Shown here in pieces: positions 48,593-58,606 of a stretch of DNA of 64,000 nucleotides. The translations under genes and the position numbers were made by a program. The notes beneath the pieces were generated by a model. That model was not told where the DNA came from and did not search any database. It worked only from the letters and a program-made list of their open reading frames with translations. Source of the DNA: Anaerohalosphaera lusitana (GTDB lineage Bacteria > Planctomycetota > Phycisphaerae > Sedimentisphaerales > Anaerohalosphaeraceae); NCBI RefSeq assembly GCF_002007645.1, contig NZ_CP019791.1, positions 496,001-560,000 on the forward strand. The letters run 5' to 3'. Every line of letters starts with the position of its first letter. Positions within the stretch are counted from its first letter, which is position 1.

Positions 48593-50071
48593 TTAACGCT
48601 GTTTAGCCCGCGCCTTGAGCTGATTGTCCTTGTGATCAAACTTTTCTTTGTCGAATCGCGGGTTCTTCTCGGTTGGTATCGGCGCGTCGACCTCGGCCTG
48701 CCATTTCTTCAAAATGCCGTGCAGTTCCTTCGCCTTCTCCGGCATCTTCCTGGCAAGGTCGTTCGTCTCACCGATATCTTCCTTAAGATTATACAGCTCA
48801 ACATGCCCGTCATCAAAGAATTCTATCAGTTTCCAGTCACCCACACGTACAGCACCGCCCGGAACGGTCCGCCAGACTCCCTGGGAAGGCTTGTATCCTC
48901 CCAGGTATGCCGGGAAATGCCAGAATACGGCCTTGCGTTCCAGCATTTTGCCGCCTTCGAGCAGTTTGACGATGCTTTCGCCATCCAGAACATGGCCAGC
49001 CGGCTTCTTCGCTCCGCATGCCTCCAGCAGCGTTGGATAAAAGTCCGTACCGATCACCGGTACATCGCAATTACTTCCCGCCTTGACCTTCCCCGGCCAT
49101 TTCACTATCAGCGGTTCGCGTATTCCGCCTTCGTAAAGCATTCCCTTCGACCCCCGCAACGGCGAATTGTCCGTAACCCCGCCGTGACCGCCGTTGTCCG
49201 AGAAGAAGACCACGATTGTTTCGTCCTCGATCCCCAGCTCAGCCAGCTTATCCATAATTCGGCCGACACCCTTGTCGGTACTCTCCACCATCGCTGCATA
49301 TGTCGAATTGTTCTGTCCGCCGTCAGGCTCTTTATTTTTATACTTCTCGATCATCTGTTTTTTGGCCTGCAGCGGGGTATGCACGGCATAGTGCGGCAGG
49401 TACAGGAAGAACGGCCTGTCCTTGTTCGTCTCGATAAACTTCAGTGCCTCATCCGTCAGGCGATCCGTCAGATACTCGCCCCTGGGGCCGTCCTCCAGCT
49501 CGGGATTGCGGTATGGGCTGAAATAGCTCTTGGGATGGCCGGCCTGAAAACCGCCCACGTTCAGATCGAAGCCCTGTGCCACGGGGCCGGCCTGGGGGTC
49601 ATTGCCGAGATGCCACTTGCCCATGCTGGCGGAGACATATCCGGCGGGCTTTAGTGCCTCGGCTAGCGTAGGTATTGCCGGGTCGAGTACACGTTTTGTT
49701 GGGGTTGGGACGATCTTTCTGTAGATCGACTTGCCCCTTGCAGACGGCGCCACCGTATAAACGCCGTGTCTTGGGGAGTACTGTCCGGACATGAGGCACG
49801 CCCTGCTCGGTGCGCAATTTGGAGCGTTAGCATAGGCATCCGTGAACACCATCCCCTCGCTCGCAAGTCTGTCGATGTTAGGCGTTTCGTAGTATTTGCT
49901 GCCCATAAAGCCGACATCACGCCACCCCATATCGTCTATCAGGATGAACACAACGTTCGGCTTCCTATTCTTAGACTTTTCGTCGGCCCCTAAAACCTGA
50001 CTTCGAACCCCGCTGCTCGCCAGAACTGCCGCAAAACCTGCTTTCTTGAGAAACGAACGCCTGTTCAACAT
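48593..50071 (-). CDS. Tat-exported sulfatase (C-A-P-S-R type)
   Basis: The 492-residue protein starts MLNRRSFLKKAGF, with the textbook Tat motif RRxFLK, and is probably cleaved near VLGA-DEK. The catalytic site is C86-A-P-S-R90 and metal ligands include IDDMGWRDVG and FSDNGGHGG. It belongs to the S1 sulfatases. An in-frame upstream extension to 50194 would place the Tat signal internally, so ATG 50071 is chosen. It is the first gene of the three-sulfatase unit. The three proteins are clearly distinct in their signal regions and substrate pockets, so they probably act on different sulfate positions. Confidence 0.93.
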   Translation of the reverse strand: MLNRRSFLKKAGFAAVLASSGVRSQVLGADEKSKNRKPNVVFILIDDMGWRDVGFMGSKYYETPNIDRLASEGMVFTDAYANAPNCAPSRACLMSGQYSPRHGVYTVAPSARGKSIYRKIVPTPTKRVLDPAIPTLAEALKPAGYVSASMGKWHLGNDPQAGPVAQGFDLNVGGFQAGHPKSYFSPYRNPELEDGPRGEYLTDRLTDEALKFIETNKDRPFFLYLPHYAVHTPLQAKKQMIEKYKNKEPDGGQNNSTYAAMVESTDKGVGRIMDKLAELGIEDETIVVFFSDNGGHGGVTDNSPLRGSKGMLYEGGIREPLIVKWPGKVKAGSNCDVPVIGTDFYPTLLEACGAKKPAGHVLDGESIVKLLEGGKMLERKAVFWHFPAYLGGYKPSQGVWRTVPGGAVRVGDWKLIEFFDDGHVELYNLKEDIGETNDLARKMPEKAKELHGILKKWQAEVDAPIPTEKNPRFDKEKFDHKDNQLKARAKQR

Positions 50072-50505
50072 TATTAAGCCCTTCAAAATAGAACCAGTAT
50101 TTGAAAAATCGCTATTGACCAGATCCGCTTGAGACGATGAACACCGCGAGATCCCATGCCCAGCAACCTTCCCGCTAACCCGGCCCGGATACACCTCAGG
50201 CTATAAAGATATGACACAAATTGCCCTGAATTAGTGCATTTTTTCGCATTTTAACATAACTTTCCCTGTCTTTCCATTCCGGCCATTACCTGACCTGGCT
50301 CTGATCGCCAAAAACACTCTGTAAATTGCCTGCTCCGTATGTTACAATACTCAATTAGCTTGCAGCCATCGGGCGCTGGAGCACAACAGCTATCAGCTTT
50401 CGAATCGGCCCGGCACAGGCCCGCTTTTGGATGAACAAAACCTTGGCCCTATGCGTTGAAAAAGTGTTGTAAATATCGATTCAGAGGGGCATTTATAAGT
50501 AAAAG
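50072..50505. other. Divergent intergenic region between sulfatase unit and uvrA
   Basis: 434 bases without a gene. A TACAAT at 50343-50348 could be a -10 box for uvrA, but no good -35 box is found. I find no LexA-type site (neither CTGT-N8-ACAG nor GAAC-N4-GTTC) and no strong promoter for the sulfatase unit. Confidence 0.5.
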
Positions 50506-53367
50506 GTGCATATAACCGTGGAAAAAGCGATCACTATAACAAGAGCCAGCGAGCACAATCTCAAGAACATCGACATAACCATACCGCGTGATAAACTCGT
50601 CGTGGTGACCGGCATCAGCGGATCGGGTAAAAGTTCACTGGCGTTCGACACCATTTATGCGGAGGGTCAGCGGAAATATGTCGAGTCGCTGTCAGCTTAT
50701 GCCCGTCAGTTCCTCGAACAGATGCAGAAGCCGCACGTGGAGCAGATCGAGGGACTGCCGCCGACAATCGCGATCGAACAGCGATCGGCAAGCTCGAATC
50801 CCCGTTCGACGGTTGCTACGACGACCGAGATATATGACTACTGCCGACTGCTGTATGCCCGGATAGGCCAGCCACACTGCTGGATCTGCGGCAAGCCGAT
50901 CACCTCGCAGCACTCAACTCAGATCGTGGACTCAATACTCGAACACCCCGAACGTACTAAGGTGCAAGTCTGCGCCCCTATCATTCGAGGCCAAAAGGGT
51001 GAACATAAAGACGTGTTTACGCGCATCCAGCGAGAGGGGTTCGTGCGTGTGCGAGTGGACGGCCATATCTACGATATCAAGGATACGCCCAAGCTCGCAA
51101 AGACAAAGAAGCACGATATCGCCGCGGTGGTCGACCGAATCATTATCAAAGACGGGATTCGTGTCCGGCTGGCGGACTCTATCGAAACTGCTCTCAAGAT
51201 GGGGGACGGAGTGGTTATCGCGATGGTACAGGAACCGGCTGAAAACAAATCCAACGGCGGCTCGGGCGATTGGCAGGATATCACATATTCCGAAAAATTC
51301 GCGTGCAACGATCATCCCGAGGCATCGCTTGCGGAGCTGTCGCCGCGTCTGTTCAGCTTCAACAGCCCGTACGGAGCGTGCCCTGACTGCGACGGGTTGG
51401 GCACGGTGCTGGAGTTCGACCCGGACCTGATCGTACCGGACAAAAGTGTTGCGCTGGAGCATGGCGCTATCGATGCCTGGCGAAAAGGCGGCAAGCGAAT
51501 GAACATCTATTACAACCGCCTGATCAACCGCTTCTGCCGTAATTTCGATATCGATAAATCCGAGCCGTACGAAGAGATTCCCGCGCGTATTCAGAAGATA
51601 CTGCTCAACGGTACGACGGCGGCTGACGAACGCAAGTACGGCTATTCGTTCGAAGGTGTGATACCGAATTTGACAAGGCGGTGGGAAAACACAACCAGCG
51701 AATATGTCAAGGCGCGGCTGCATACGTATCTCAGTGAACAGCCGTGCCAGTCCTGCAACGGTGCGCGTCTGCGGCCGGAGGCGATCGCTGTTACCATCGC
51801 GGGCAAAAGCATCCGCGAAGTGACGAGCATGACGATCGAAGACGGTGCGGAGTTCTTTGACGGGCTCGAACTGGATGCTGAGCAGGAGATGATAGCCGCT
51901 CAGCCGTTGAAAGAGATCCGGGCTCGCCTGGGCTTTATGCTGGGTGTGGGTCTGGGGTATCTAACGCTCGACCGGGCGAGCAGGACATTGTCAGGCGGGG
52001 AGGCACAGCGTATACGCCTGGCGACGCAGGTCGGCTCGGGTCTGGTGGGTTGCTGCTATGTACTGGACGAACCGACGATCGGTCTGCACCGCCGAGACAA
52101 TGACCGGCTGCTGGCGATTTTGCAGAAGCTTCGGGACATTGGGAACACCGTGCTGGTAGTTGAACACGATGACGAAATTATTGAAGCGGCCGACCATATA
52201 ATCGACATCGGTCCGGCGGCTGGGGCGCATGGCGGAGAACTGGTCGTGGCAGGTACACTCGAGGAAGTGAAGGCATGCTCCCGCTCGCTTACGGGTCGAT
52301 ATCTCTCGGGCAAGAGCCGTATCGAGATACCCGAACAGCGGCGCAAGTACAGCCTTCGAAATGCGCTCGAAGTTAAAAAGGCGTCCGAGAACAATCTGAA
52401 GAACATCGACGTCAAGTTTCCAGTCAGTGTCCTTACATGTGTTACGGGCGTATCCGGTTCGGGTAAATCAACGCTGGTCACGGAGATCCTGCTTAAGGGT
52501 CTCAAGCGGCGGCTGCATGGATCGCATGACAAGCCCGGTGCGCACAAACGTATTCTCGGCACGTCGCATATCGATAAGGTCATCGAGATCGACCAGTCGC
52601 CGATCGGCAGGACGCCGCGATCCAACCCCGCGACTTACACGGGTGTGTTCGATCTGATACGCCAGCTCTTCGCGAAGACGCGTGAAGCGAAGATACGGGG
52701 CTACAAGCCGGGCCGATTCAGTTTCAATGTCAAAGGCGGTCGATGCGAACACTGCCAGGGTCAGGGCACGAAAAAGATCGAGATGCATTTTCTGCCAGAT
52801 GTTTACGTTACGTGTCAGCAGTGCAAAGGGACGCGATACAATCCCGAGACACTGCAGGTCACGTACAAGGGCAAGAACATTGCCGACGTGCTGGAGATGC
52901 GCATCGACGAAGCCAAACACTTCTTCGAAAACTTCCCCAAGGTCACGCGTCTGCTCAAGGCGCTGTGCGATGTCGGGCTGGGGTATATGACGCTGGGTCA
53001 GCCTTCGACGACCATGTCGGGCGGTGAGGCTCAGCGCGTGAAACTGGCGTCCGAACTCGGTCGACCGGGCACGGGTCATACGCTTTATCTGCTCGATGAG
53101 CCGACAACCGGACTGCACTTTGCGGACATTCATAACCTGATGAACGTTCTCCGCCGGCTGTGCGATCTGGGCAACACCGTCATCGTGATCGAGCATAATC
53201 TGGACGTCATTAAGATGGCTGATTACATCATCGACCTCGGCCCCGAAGGCGGCGAAGCAGGTGGTGAGGTCATCGCTTCGGGTTCACCGGAGGAACTCAC
53301 AAAATTTGAAGACAGCTACACTGCGAAATACCTCGAAGAAAAACTTCTTGCAGAGGGCAAGCTCTGA
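50506..53367 (+). CDS. uvrA: Excinuclease ABC subunit A
   Basis: UvrA recognises DNA damage in nucleotide excision repair. The 953-residue protein has two ABC domains: Walker A GISGSGKSSLAF (about 36-47) and GVSGSGKSTLV (about 647-657), with LSGGEAQRIRLA and MSGGEAQRVKLA signatures. The zinc modules are visible as CPDC and CQSC/CEHC-type Cys pairs. VEHDDEIIEAADH and IEHNLDVIKMADY complete the H-loops. The GTG at 50506 has only a distant GAGGGG; a GTG at 50518 (VEKAITI) would have AAAAGG closer, so the start is uncertain by four codons. No uvrB is nearby and there is no visible SOS box. Confidence 0.96.
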   Translation: MHITVEKAITITRASEHNLKNIDITIPRDKLVVVTGISGSGKSSLAFDTIYAEGQRKYVESLSAYARQFLEQMQKPHVEQIEGLPPTIAIEQRSASSNPRSTVATTTEIYDYCRLLYARIGQPHCWICGKPITSQHSTQIVDSILEHPERTKVQVCAPIIRGQKGEHKDVFTRIQREGFVRVRVDGHIYDIKDTPKLAKTKKHDIAAVVDRIIIKDGIRVRLADSIETALKMGDGVVIAMVQEPAENKSNGGSGDWQDITYSEKFACNDHPEASLAELSPRLFSFNSPYGACPDCDGLGTVLEFDPDLIVPDKSVALEHGAIDAWRKGGKRMNIYYNRLINRFCRNFDIDKSEPYEEIPARIQKILLNGTTAADERKYGYSFEGVIPNLTRRWENTTSEYVKARLHTYLSEQPCQSCNGARLRPEAIAVTIAGKSIREVTSMTIEDGAEFFDGLELDAEQEMIAAQPLKEIRARLGFMLGVGLGYLTLDRASRTLSGGEAQRIRLATQVGSGLVGCCYVLDEPTIGLHRRDNDRLLAILQKLRDIGNTVLVVEHDDEIIEAADHIIDIGPAAGAHGGELVVAGTLEEVKACSRSLTGRYLSGKSRIEIPEQRRKYSLRNALEVKKASENNLKNIDVKFPVSVLTCVTGVSGSGKSTLVTEILLKGLKRRLHGSHDKPGAHKRILGTSHIDKVIEIDQSPIGRTPRSNPATYTGVFDLIRQLFAKTREAKIRGYKPGRFSFNVKGGRCEHCQGQGTKKIEMHFLPDVYVTCQQCKGTRYNPETLQVTYKGKNIADVLEMRIDEAKHFFENFPKVTRLLKALCDVGLGYMTLGQPSTTMSGGEAQRVKLASELGRPGTGHTLYLLDEPTTGLHFADIHNLMNVLRRLCDLGNTVIVIEHNLDVIKMADYIIDLGPEGGEAGGEVIASGSPEELTKFEDSYTAKYLEEKLLAEGKL

Positions 53368-53410
53368 TAAGTTTCGAGATATTCGGTTTGGACAAGGAGT
53401 GTGCACCGGT

Positions 53411-54475
53411 ATGAATTTTAAGACTCTCGAATGGCAAGGCGGAATTGATGGGACGCTCGAACTGCTCGATCAGCGAAAACTGCCCGCCGTTACCGAAATG
53501 CTCCAGATCAAAACCATACCTCAGCTCTACGAAGCCATCAAAACCCTCGCGGTGCGCGGGGCACCGGCTATCGGTGTCGCAGCCGCTTACGGCCTGGGGC
53601 TCGCGCTGCAGGATACTGACCAGTCGGTCGGTTTGCGTGCGGCGTTGGCTCACCTGGACAGTGCAGCGGCCGAACTTGCGCGGTCACGCCCGACAGCGGT
53701 GAATCTGACCTGGGCACTGAAGCGGGTTCAAAAGTGCGCCCGCGTTTTCATAGAAGACAATCCATCCGCCTCGGTCACCGACTTCCGCGAAGATGTCCTC
53801 GACCAGGCCCACACAATATGTCGCGAGGATCAGAAGATGTGCCGTGAGATAGGGCTCAACGGTCAAAAGCTGATCACGCCCGGTTCGGCCATCATCACCC
53901 ACTGCAACGCCGGAGCACTCGCCACAGCCGGTCAGGGCACCGCCCTCTCACCCCTTTACGAAGCGCACGCAGCAGGCACACCATTCACCGTTTACGTTGA
54001 CGAAACCCGTCCACTGCTTCAGGGCGCACGGTTGACGGCATGGGAGCTGAATCAGCAGAATATCCCCGTAACGCTGATCTGCGATAATATGGCTGCCTCG
54101 CTGATGGCCGAGGGCAAAATAACCGCTGTGATTACCGGCGCAGACCGCATCGCAGCCAACGGCGACACCGCAAACAAGATAGGCACCCTCAATCTAGCCC
54201 TGCTTGCGTACCACTTCGGCATACCATTCTACATTGCCGCTCCGTCCAGCACCTTTGATATTGACACCCCTATGGGCGAAAAAATAGTGATCGAGCAGCG
54301 CGATCCGGCCGAAGTAAAATGTATACTTGACCGCGCTGTCTCGCCGGCTACAATCTGTGCATATAATCCGGCTTTCGATCTGACTCCAGCAAAGTATATT
54401 ACCGCTATGATCACAGAAAAAGGCATAATTGAAAAACCGAACAAATCCACGATAGCCGAACACCTCGCGCAATAA
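53411..54475 (+). CDS. mtnA: Methylthioribose-1-phosphate isomerase
   Basis: MtnA isomerises 5-methylthioribose-1-phosphate in methionine salvage. The 354-residue protein belongs to the eIF2B-alpha/MtnA family: VRGAPAIGVAAAYG, ITHCNAGALATAGQGTAL with catalytic Cys165, and TGADRIAANGDTANKIGT with Asp245. The ATG at 53411 follows AAGGAG at 53395-53400. It starts 44 bases after uvrA and ends 13 bases before the flavoprotein gene. No other mtn gene is here, which is common, as the pathway genes are often scattered. Confidence 0.94.
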   Translation: MNFKTLEWQGGIDGTLELLDQRKLPAVTEMLQIKTIPQLYEAIKTLAVRGAPAIGVAAAYGLGLALQDTDQSVGLRAALAHLDSAAAELARSRPTAVNLTWALKRVQKCARVFIEDNPSASVTDFREDVLDQAHTICREDQKMCREIGLNGQKLITPGSAIITHCNAGALATAGQGTALSPLYEAHAAGTPFTVYVDETRPLLQGARLTAWELNQQNIPVTLICDNMAASLMAEGKITAVITGADRIAANGDTANKIGTLNLALLAYHFGIPFYIAAPSSTFDIDTPMGEKIVIEQRDPAEVKCILDRAVSPATICAYNPAFDLTPAKYITAMITEKGIIEKPNKSTIAEHLAQ

Positions 54476-54488
54476 TGGGAGCCCCACC

Positions 54489-55901
54489 ATGTCTCAAATT
54501 TCAGTCGTCATCCTCGGTGCAGGTCCAGCGGGGCTATCAGCCGGCTATGAACTCGCAAAAAAGGGCGTCGCAGTAAATATCGTTGAAAAAGACAGCATCG
54601 TCGGGGGCATCAGCCGAACCGTCGAGCACAACGGGTTTCGATTTGACATTGGCGGCCATCGCTTTTTCACTAAGATGGACCGTGTAAACAAGCTCTGGGA
54701 CGAGATTCTCGGGGACGAGTTTCTCACGCGTCCACGCATCAGCCGGATTTATTACAATCATAAGTTTTTCGACTACCCGCTGAAAATTTCCAACACATTC
54801 AAGAATCTCGGCCCGATAAAGAGTTTCGAATTTTTCCTCTCATATCTTGGCAGCAAAATACAACCATACCCCCGTGAGGATAATCTCGAGCAGTGGGTCT
54901 CCAACCGCTTCGGCCGAAAGCTCTACCGCGCCTTCTTCAAGACATACACAGAAAAAGTGTGGAATATCCCGTGCGATCAGATCGAAGCCGAATGGGCCGC
55001 CCAGCGGATCAAGGGCCTTTCCTTCAGTTCCGCCGTCCGTGCAGCACTGCTTGGCAACAGCAATGGCAAAATAAAATCCCTCATTGACGAATTCAAGTAC
55101 CCCCGTCTAGGGCCCGGTCAGATGTACGAAACCATGGCTGAAAAGATACGCGAAATTGGCGGTAAGATGATCATGAACACCCGCGTTACGAAACTAACCA
55201 AAACCGACAATACCCTCGCATCTGTCGAAGTCACCGATTCCGACGGGACAACCCAAACCCTCACAGCCGACCACATCCTCTCCAGCATCCCACTAACCGA
55301 ACTTGTCCAGATCATCGATGATTCCGTGCCGGACCATGTTTGCCGGGCCGCCGAAAAGCTCTCCTATCGTTCGCTGCTCACTATCAATTTGATGATGAAC
55401 CGTCCCGAGAGTTTCCCCGACACCTGGATCTATATTCACTCCCCAAAAGTAAAGGTCGGCCGTGTACAGTGCTTCAAGAACTGGTCGCCGCACATGGTGC
55501 CCGACTCTGACCAGTCCTCGCTTGGCCTGGAATACTTCTGCACAGAAGGCGACTCGCTTTGGAACGCAGCCGACGCAGATCTGGTCGAACTCGGCAAAAA
55601 CGAGATCGCCCAGCTCGAACTTGCCGATCCCACAACCGTCTTCGATGCATTCGTCATCCGCACTCCCAAGACCTATCCCGTATACATGGCCAACTATCGC
55701 GAACACCTCGCCGCCATAAAAGACTACGTCACACCCATCACCAACCTGCAGTGCATAGGCCGAAACGGTATGTTCAAATACAACAACATGGACCACTCAA
55801 TTCTCACCGGCCTGCTCGCCGCTGACAATATCCTCGGTGCGGACAACGATCTCTGGACAGTAAATACCGAAACAGCTTATCACGAGCAAACGGAGAATTA
55901 A
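54489..55901 (+). CDS. FAD-dependent amine oxidase/UGM-like flavoprotein
   Basis: The 470-residue protein begins SVVILGAGPAGLSAGYELAKKG, the FAD-binding GxGxxG fold, followed by VEKDSIVGGISRTVEH and a GGHRFFTK segment. The middle and end match NAD(P)/FAD-dependent oxidoreductases annotated as protoporphyrinogen-oxidase-like or UDP-galactopyranose mutase-like. The region FDIGGHRFFT and the C-terminal NLQCIGRNGMFKYNNMDHSI are typical of the latter group. It would act on a sugar nucleotide or desaturate a substrate; this cannot be settled here. A GT-C-like membrane protein follows (98-base gap), so it may serve surface polysaccharide synthesis. Confidence 0.83.
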   Translation: MSQISVVILGAGPAGLSAGYELAKKGVAVNIVEKDSIVGGISRTVEHNGFRFDIGGHRFFTKMDRVNKLWDEILGDEFLTRPRISRIYYNHKFFDYPLKISNTFKNLGPIKSFEFFLSYLGSKIQPYPREDNLEQWVSNRFGRKLYRAFFKTYTEKVWNIPCDQIEAEWAAQRIKGLSFSSAVRAALLGNSNGKIKSLIDEFKYPRLGPGQMYETMAEKIREIGGKMIMNTRVTKLTKTDNTLASVEVTDSDGTTQTLTADHILSSIPLTELVQIIDDSVPDHVCRAAEKLSYRSLLTINLMMNRPESFPDTWIYIHSPKVKVGRVQCFKNWSPHMVPDSDQSSLGLEYFCTEGDSLWNAADADLVELGKNEIAQLELADPTTVFDAFVIRTPKTYPVYMANYREHLAAIKDYVTPITNLQCIGRNGMFKYNNMDHSILTGLLAADNILGADNDLWTVNTETAYHEQTEN

Positions 55902-55998
55902 TTTTAATTTTTCCTTGAAATGCTTTAGTCATTCTGGTAACCTTCCGTCCTCGATATATTGAAGTAAGTTATCGTGCAAAAGCGCCAGGGACGCTTTG

Positions 55999-57804
55999 AT
56001 GGGAGTAAATTCACGTAAAAAGCTCGGGAGAAATTGCGCGCAGTCCGCGCCTGCGAATACCGGCCCGCTGTCGGTGTCGCCCGATCTGCGCAGCCGTCGC
56101 GAACTTTTTGGTAAGATCACGCTTGCGTCCCTGACAGTTTTTGCCGCGACCCTTGCTGTTCTCTACTTCGGCTATCAACCTGTTCCCAATTCCGACTTTC
56201 CGGCTTTTATTTCGACCGCGGAAAATATCCTTTCATTGGAGGCGCCGAGCTTCAAACGTACGCCGGGCCTGGGTATCGCACAGATATTGCTTTCGAACTT
56301 TATGCCCGGTCCGCATCCGCAGCTCACTGCGGGCTGGATGCTCAACACGCTGCTATACATCGCGACCGCACCGCTGCTCTATCTTGTCGGTCGGCGGGTG
56401 ATCGGGCGTGCTGCGCCGCTGCTGGTGATCCTCGTGCTAATCAACCCCTGGAGCCTTTACATGCTCACCCAGCCGATCGTTGAGACGAGCCTTGTCTTTT
56501 TCCTTGTGCTGACGTTCTTTCTTATTCTAAAGCCATCGCGATGGACATACCTTACGGCTGCAATAGCATCGATGTTTCGTTATGAAGCCGCGGTGCTGAT
56601 ATTTATAATGCTTGCTGTGGATCTCGTTCGGAACAAGCAGCTCCGCGAGCGGTTTTGGGCAGTCGCTTTCGCGGGTCTGGCTTCATTGCCGATGATCGTT
56701 TGGCTGTTGGCGATGTTCGTCATCCGGCCGGGGAATTCTTCGCTCGCAGAAAACACATACTTTGACGGTTACCTTGCTGCGGGTACCAGCTTCGCCACAT
56801 TTGCCGACTACATCTGGCAGACCGCTGCCGCTCCGCTGTTTATGGGTACGAGCGGGCCGGCCTGTGCTAGCATTACTGTTGTTTCAAAGATTGTCCTCGC
56901 GACCTCGCTGTTTGGGGCTCTGACGTTTGCCGTGTACCGTAAGAACTGGCGGACACTCGCGCTTGCCGCGTTTCTGATCGTGTACTATTTTCTGCACGCA
57001 AGCCGAAGCTTTACGGTCGATCGCTACGCGGTCCCCGTCCTCTGGCTCACCCTCCTGCTCGCCTTCAAAGGCGCCGCCGACACCGTCACCACCCTGAAAC
57101 AACGCTTAACCATCCCCGCCGTCATCCCCGTCGCGCTGCTGATACTCACCTCGATCGTATGCACAATGTGGGCTTTGACCTTGCTGCGGCGTCTTCCGTC
57201 CTGGCCGTGCTTCACCGCGATATCCGCCTGGACATCGGCGATCACTGCTATTGTTGCAGTCGGTCTCGCCATCACCCGCATTGCTCTTACCCGTTGCCGT
57301 ATCCTTGCGCATGTTGCTGTCCTGACGGTGCTTGCTGTGGTCATCGTGTCCAATCAGATCGCGCTGTGCACTGTGCTCGGCGACGGCAAGACCGATTACG
57401 AATTCAAGCTCCTTGCCGACTGGTACCGCGAAAAAGCTCCGCAAAACGCAAAACTCGCCACCACCATGCCCCACCTCCTCGCGATCTTCGCTCCCGATTC
57501 CGAGCAGGACTTCGTCCCCACCCGCCGCATCCCAGGTGATATCCTCAATGAATTTACACAAAACGCCCTCCGCCGCGGTATTACCTACGTCGCCTGGGAC
57601 TCACGCATGGGCCTGTACCCGGGGGACAAATACTATCAGCGCTGGAACATGCAGAAAATCGCCCCGCTGAAAGTTGCGCGTGACCGGGCCTCGTACGAGT
57701 TCATAACGCAACTGAAGACCGATGCCCACAATTACATAAACATCTTCAGACTAACAGCAGACGAAAACACGAACCAAAACGCTCAAACCGCAAGGACCGA
57801 ATAG
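55999..57804 (+). CDS. Polytopic membrane protein, GT-C glycosyltransferase-like
   Basis: The 601-residue protein has about eleven hydrophobic helices in residues 40-470 and a soluble C-terminal domain (about 475-600). The first outside loop holds PNSDFPAFISTAENIL with an acidic residue in the position used by GT-C lipid-linked sugar transferases (PMT/ArnT group). PIVETSLVFFLVLTF and a second loop with charged residues fit. The C-terminal part (ADWYREKAPQNAKLATTMP) resembles other planctomycete membrane glycosyltransferases. It is named from architecture only. The ATG at 55999 has AGGGA upstream. Confidence 0.7.
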   Translation: MGVNSRKKLGRNCAQSAPANTGPLSVSPDLRSRRELFGKITLASLTVFAATLAVLYFGYQPVPNSDFPAFISTAENILSLEAPSFKRTPGLGIAQILLSNFMPGPHPQLTAGWMLNTLLYIATAPLLYLVGRRVIGRAAPLLVILVLINPWSLYMLTQPIVETSLVFFLVLTFFLILKPSRWTYLTAAIASMFRYEAAVLIFIMLAVDLVRNKQLRERFWAVAFAGLASLPMIVWLLAMFVIRPGNSSLAENTYFDGYLAAGTSFATFADYIWQTAAAPLFMGTSGPACASITVVSKIVLATSLFGALTFAVYRKNWRTLALAAFLIVYYFLHASRSFTVDRYAVPVLWLTLLLAFKGAADTVTTLKQRLTIPAVIPVALLILTSIVCTMWALTLLRRLPSWPCFTAISAWTSAITAIVAVGLAITRIALTRCRILAHVAVLTVLAVVIVSNQIALCTVLGDGKTDYEFKLLADWYREKAPQNAKLATTMPHLLAIFAPDSEQDFVPTRRIPGDILNEFTQNALRRGITYVAWDSRMGLYPGDKYYQRWNMQKIAPLKVARDRASYEFITQLKTDAHNYINIFRLTADENTNQNAQTARTE

Positions 57805-57822
57805 CCAGCGGATCGTCCGCCA

Positions 57823-58605
57823 TTAATCCTCTTCCCTGACTCGCCAATCACATACACTGTCATCCCATTCCAGCACAACCACGTCGATCCCCTGTGGATT
57901 AGGTTCGACCCTGGACCCACGCAGCTCGCGCCATGCGACAACATTGGGACCCGCCTGCATAATGTAATCGTCATCTGTAACGATAAACTTGTCTTCACGA
58001 TTGGAAACAATATATCCCCAGTCCATGAACGCATTGCCCCACTCAAGTCGCAAACATGCTAAATCCTTGGCCTGCATGAATATGGCTTGATTAAGATCCA
58101 TATCTGCGGGCTCAAAGTATTCCTGCTGTACAAGATACACCCATTTTTCCTCCGCAGGCAGCTCATTACGTTTTTCATCAATCCAGGCAACCAGCTCCGC
58201 CGCCTCTAAATTCTGCTCCGCCCCGTCAACCAGCCCCCGTATCACTGGGCTCGGATGCCGTACCGGCAAGAACCATCCGCCAGCCGGACTGATAAAAATA
58301 ACCGCGCCAACAAGCAGCGCACTCAAAGCTGTCAAAACACGCTTGCCGCCCCGCTCAACGCCGCCGAGAAACATCATGATCAATTGAAAAAGCAGAAAAA
58401 TCAGCCCGATGCCGAGCCAGACCATAACCACGTACATCCAGCCAAAATAGAAAAACCCCCCGTACCAGTTGTCCAGCTCAGCCACATTCTTTGCCATTAG
58501 ATAACCGCTGTGCGGCCAGATCCACCAAAGCACGATACAGACCACCCCCATAAGCAATGCAAACACACCCACGCTCCAAATTGCCACCTTCATATCCCTG
58601 CTCAT
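57823..58605 (-). CDS. Membrane protein of unknown family (tandem paralogue A)
   Basis: The 260-residue protein has three N-terminal helices (about 8-29, 50-79, 89-108) and a soluble C-terminal half. It shares clear similarity with the next gene (58607-59275): PVIRGLVDGAEQNLEAAELV against PLIGGLERAAEEKLEVESIC, and RLEWGNAFMDWGYIV against KLTWGGPLLHYGYII. I know no family for either. The ATG at 58605 lies one base past the other gene's stop, so both are translated together. The C-terminal extension (DVVVLEWDDSVCDWRVREED) is only in this copy. Confidence 0.8.
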   Translation of the reverse strand: MSRDMKVAIWSVGVFALLMGVVCIVLWWIWPHSGYLMAKNVAELDNWYGGFFYFGWMYVVMVWLGIGLIFLLFQLIMMFLGGVERGGKRVLTALSALLVGAVIFISPAGGWFLPVRHPSPVIRGLVDGAEQNLEAAELVAWIDEKRNELPAEEKWVYLVQQEYFEPADMDLNQAIFMQAKDLACLRLEWGNAFMDWGYIVSNREDKFIVTDDDYIMQAGPNVVAWRELRGSRVEPNPQGIDVVVLEWDDSVCDWRVREED

Positions 58606-58606
58606 A

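Noticed and set aside
48410-49654. A 414-codon plus-strand open frame over the sulfatases
   Set aside because: It crosses the stop and start of two sulfatase genes whose motifs are clear, and has no motif of its own.
50072-50505. A LexA/SOS box before uvrA
   Set aside because: Neither the E. coli nor the Bacillus consensus is found.
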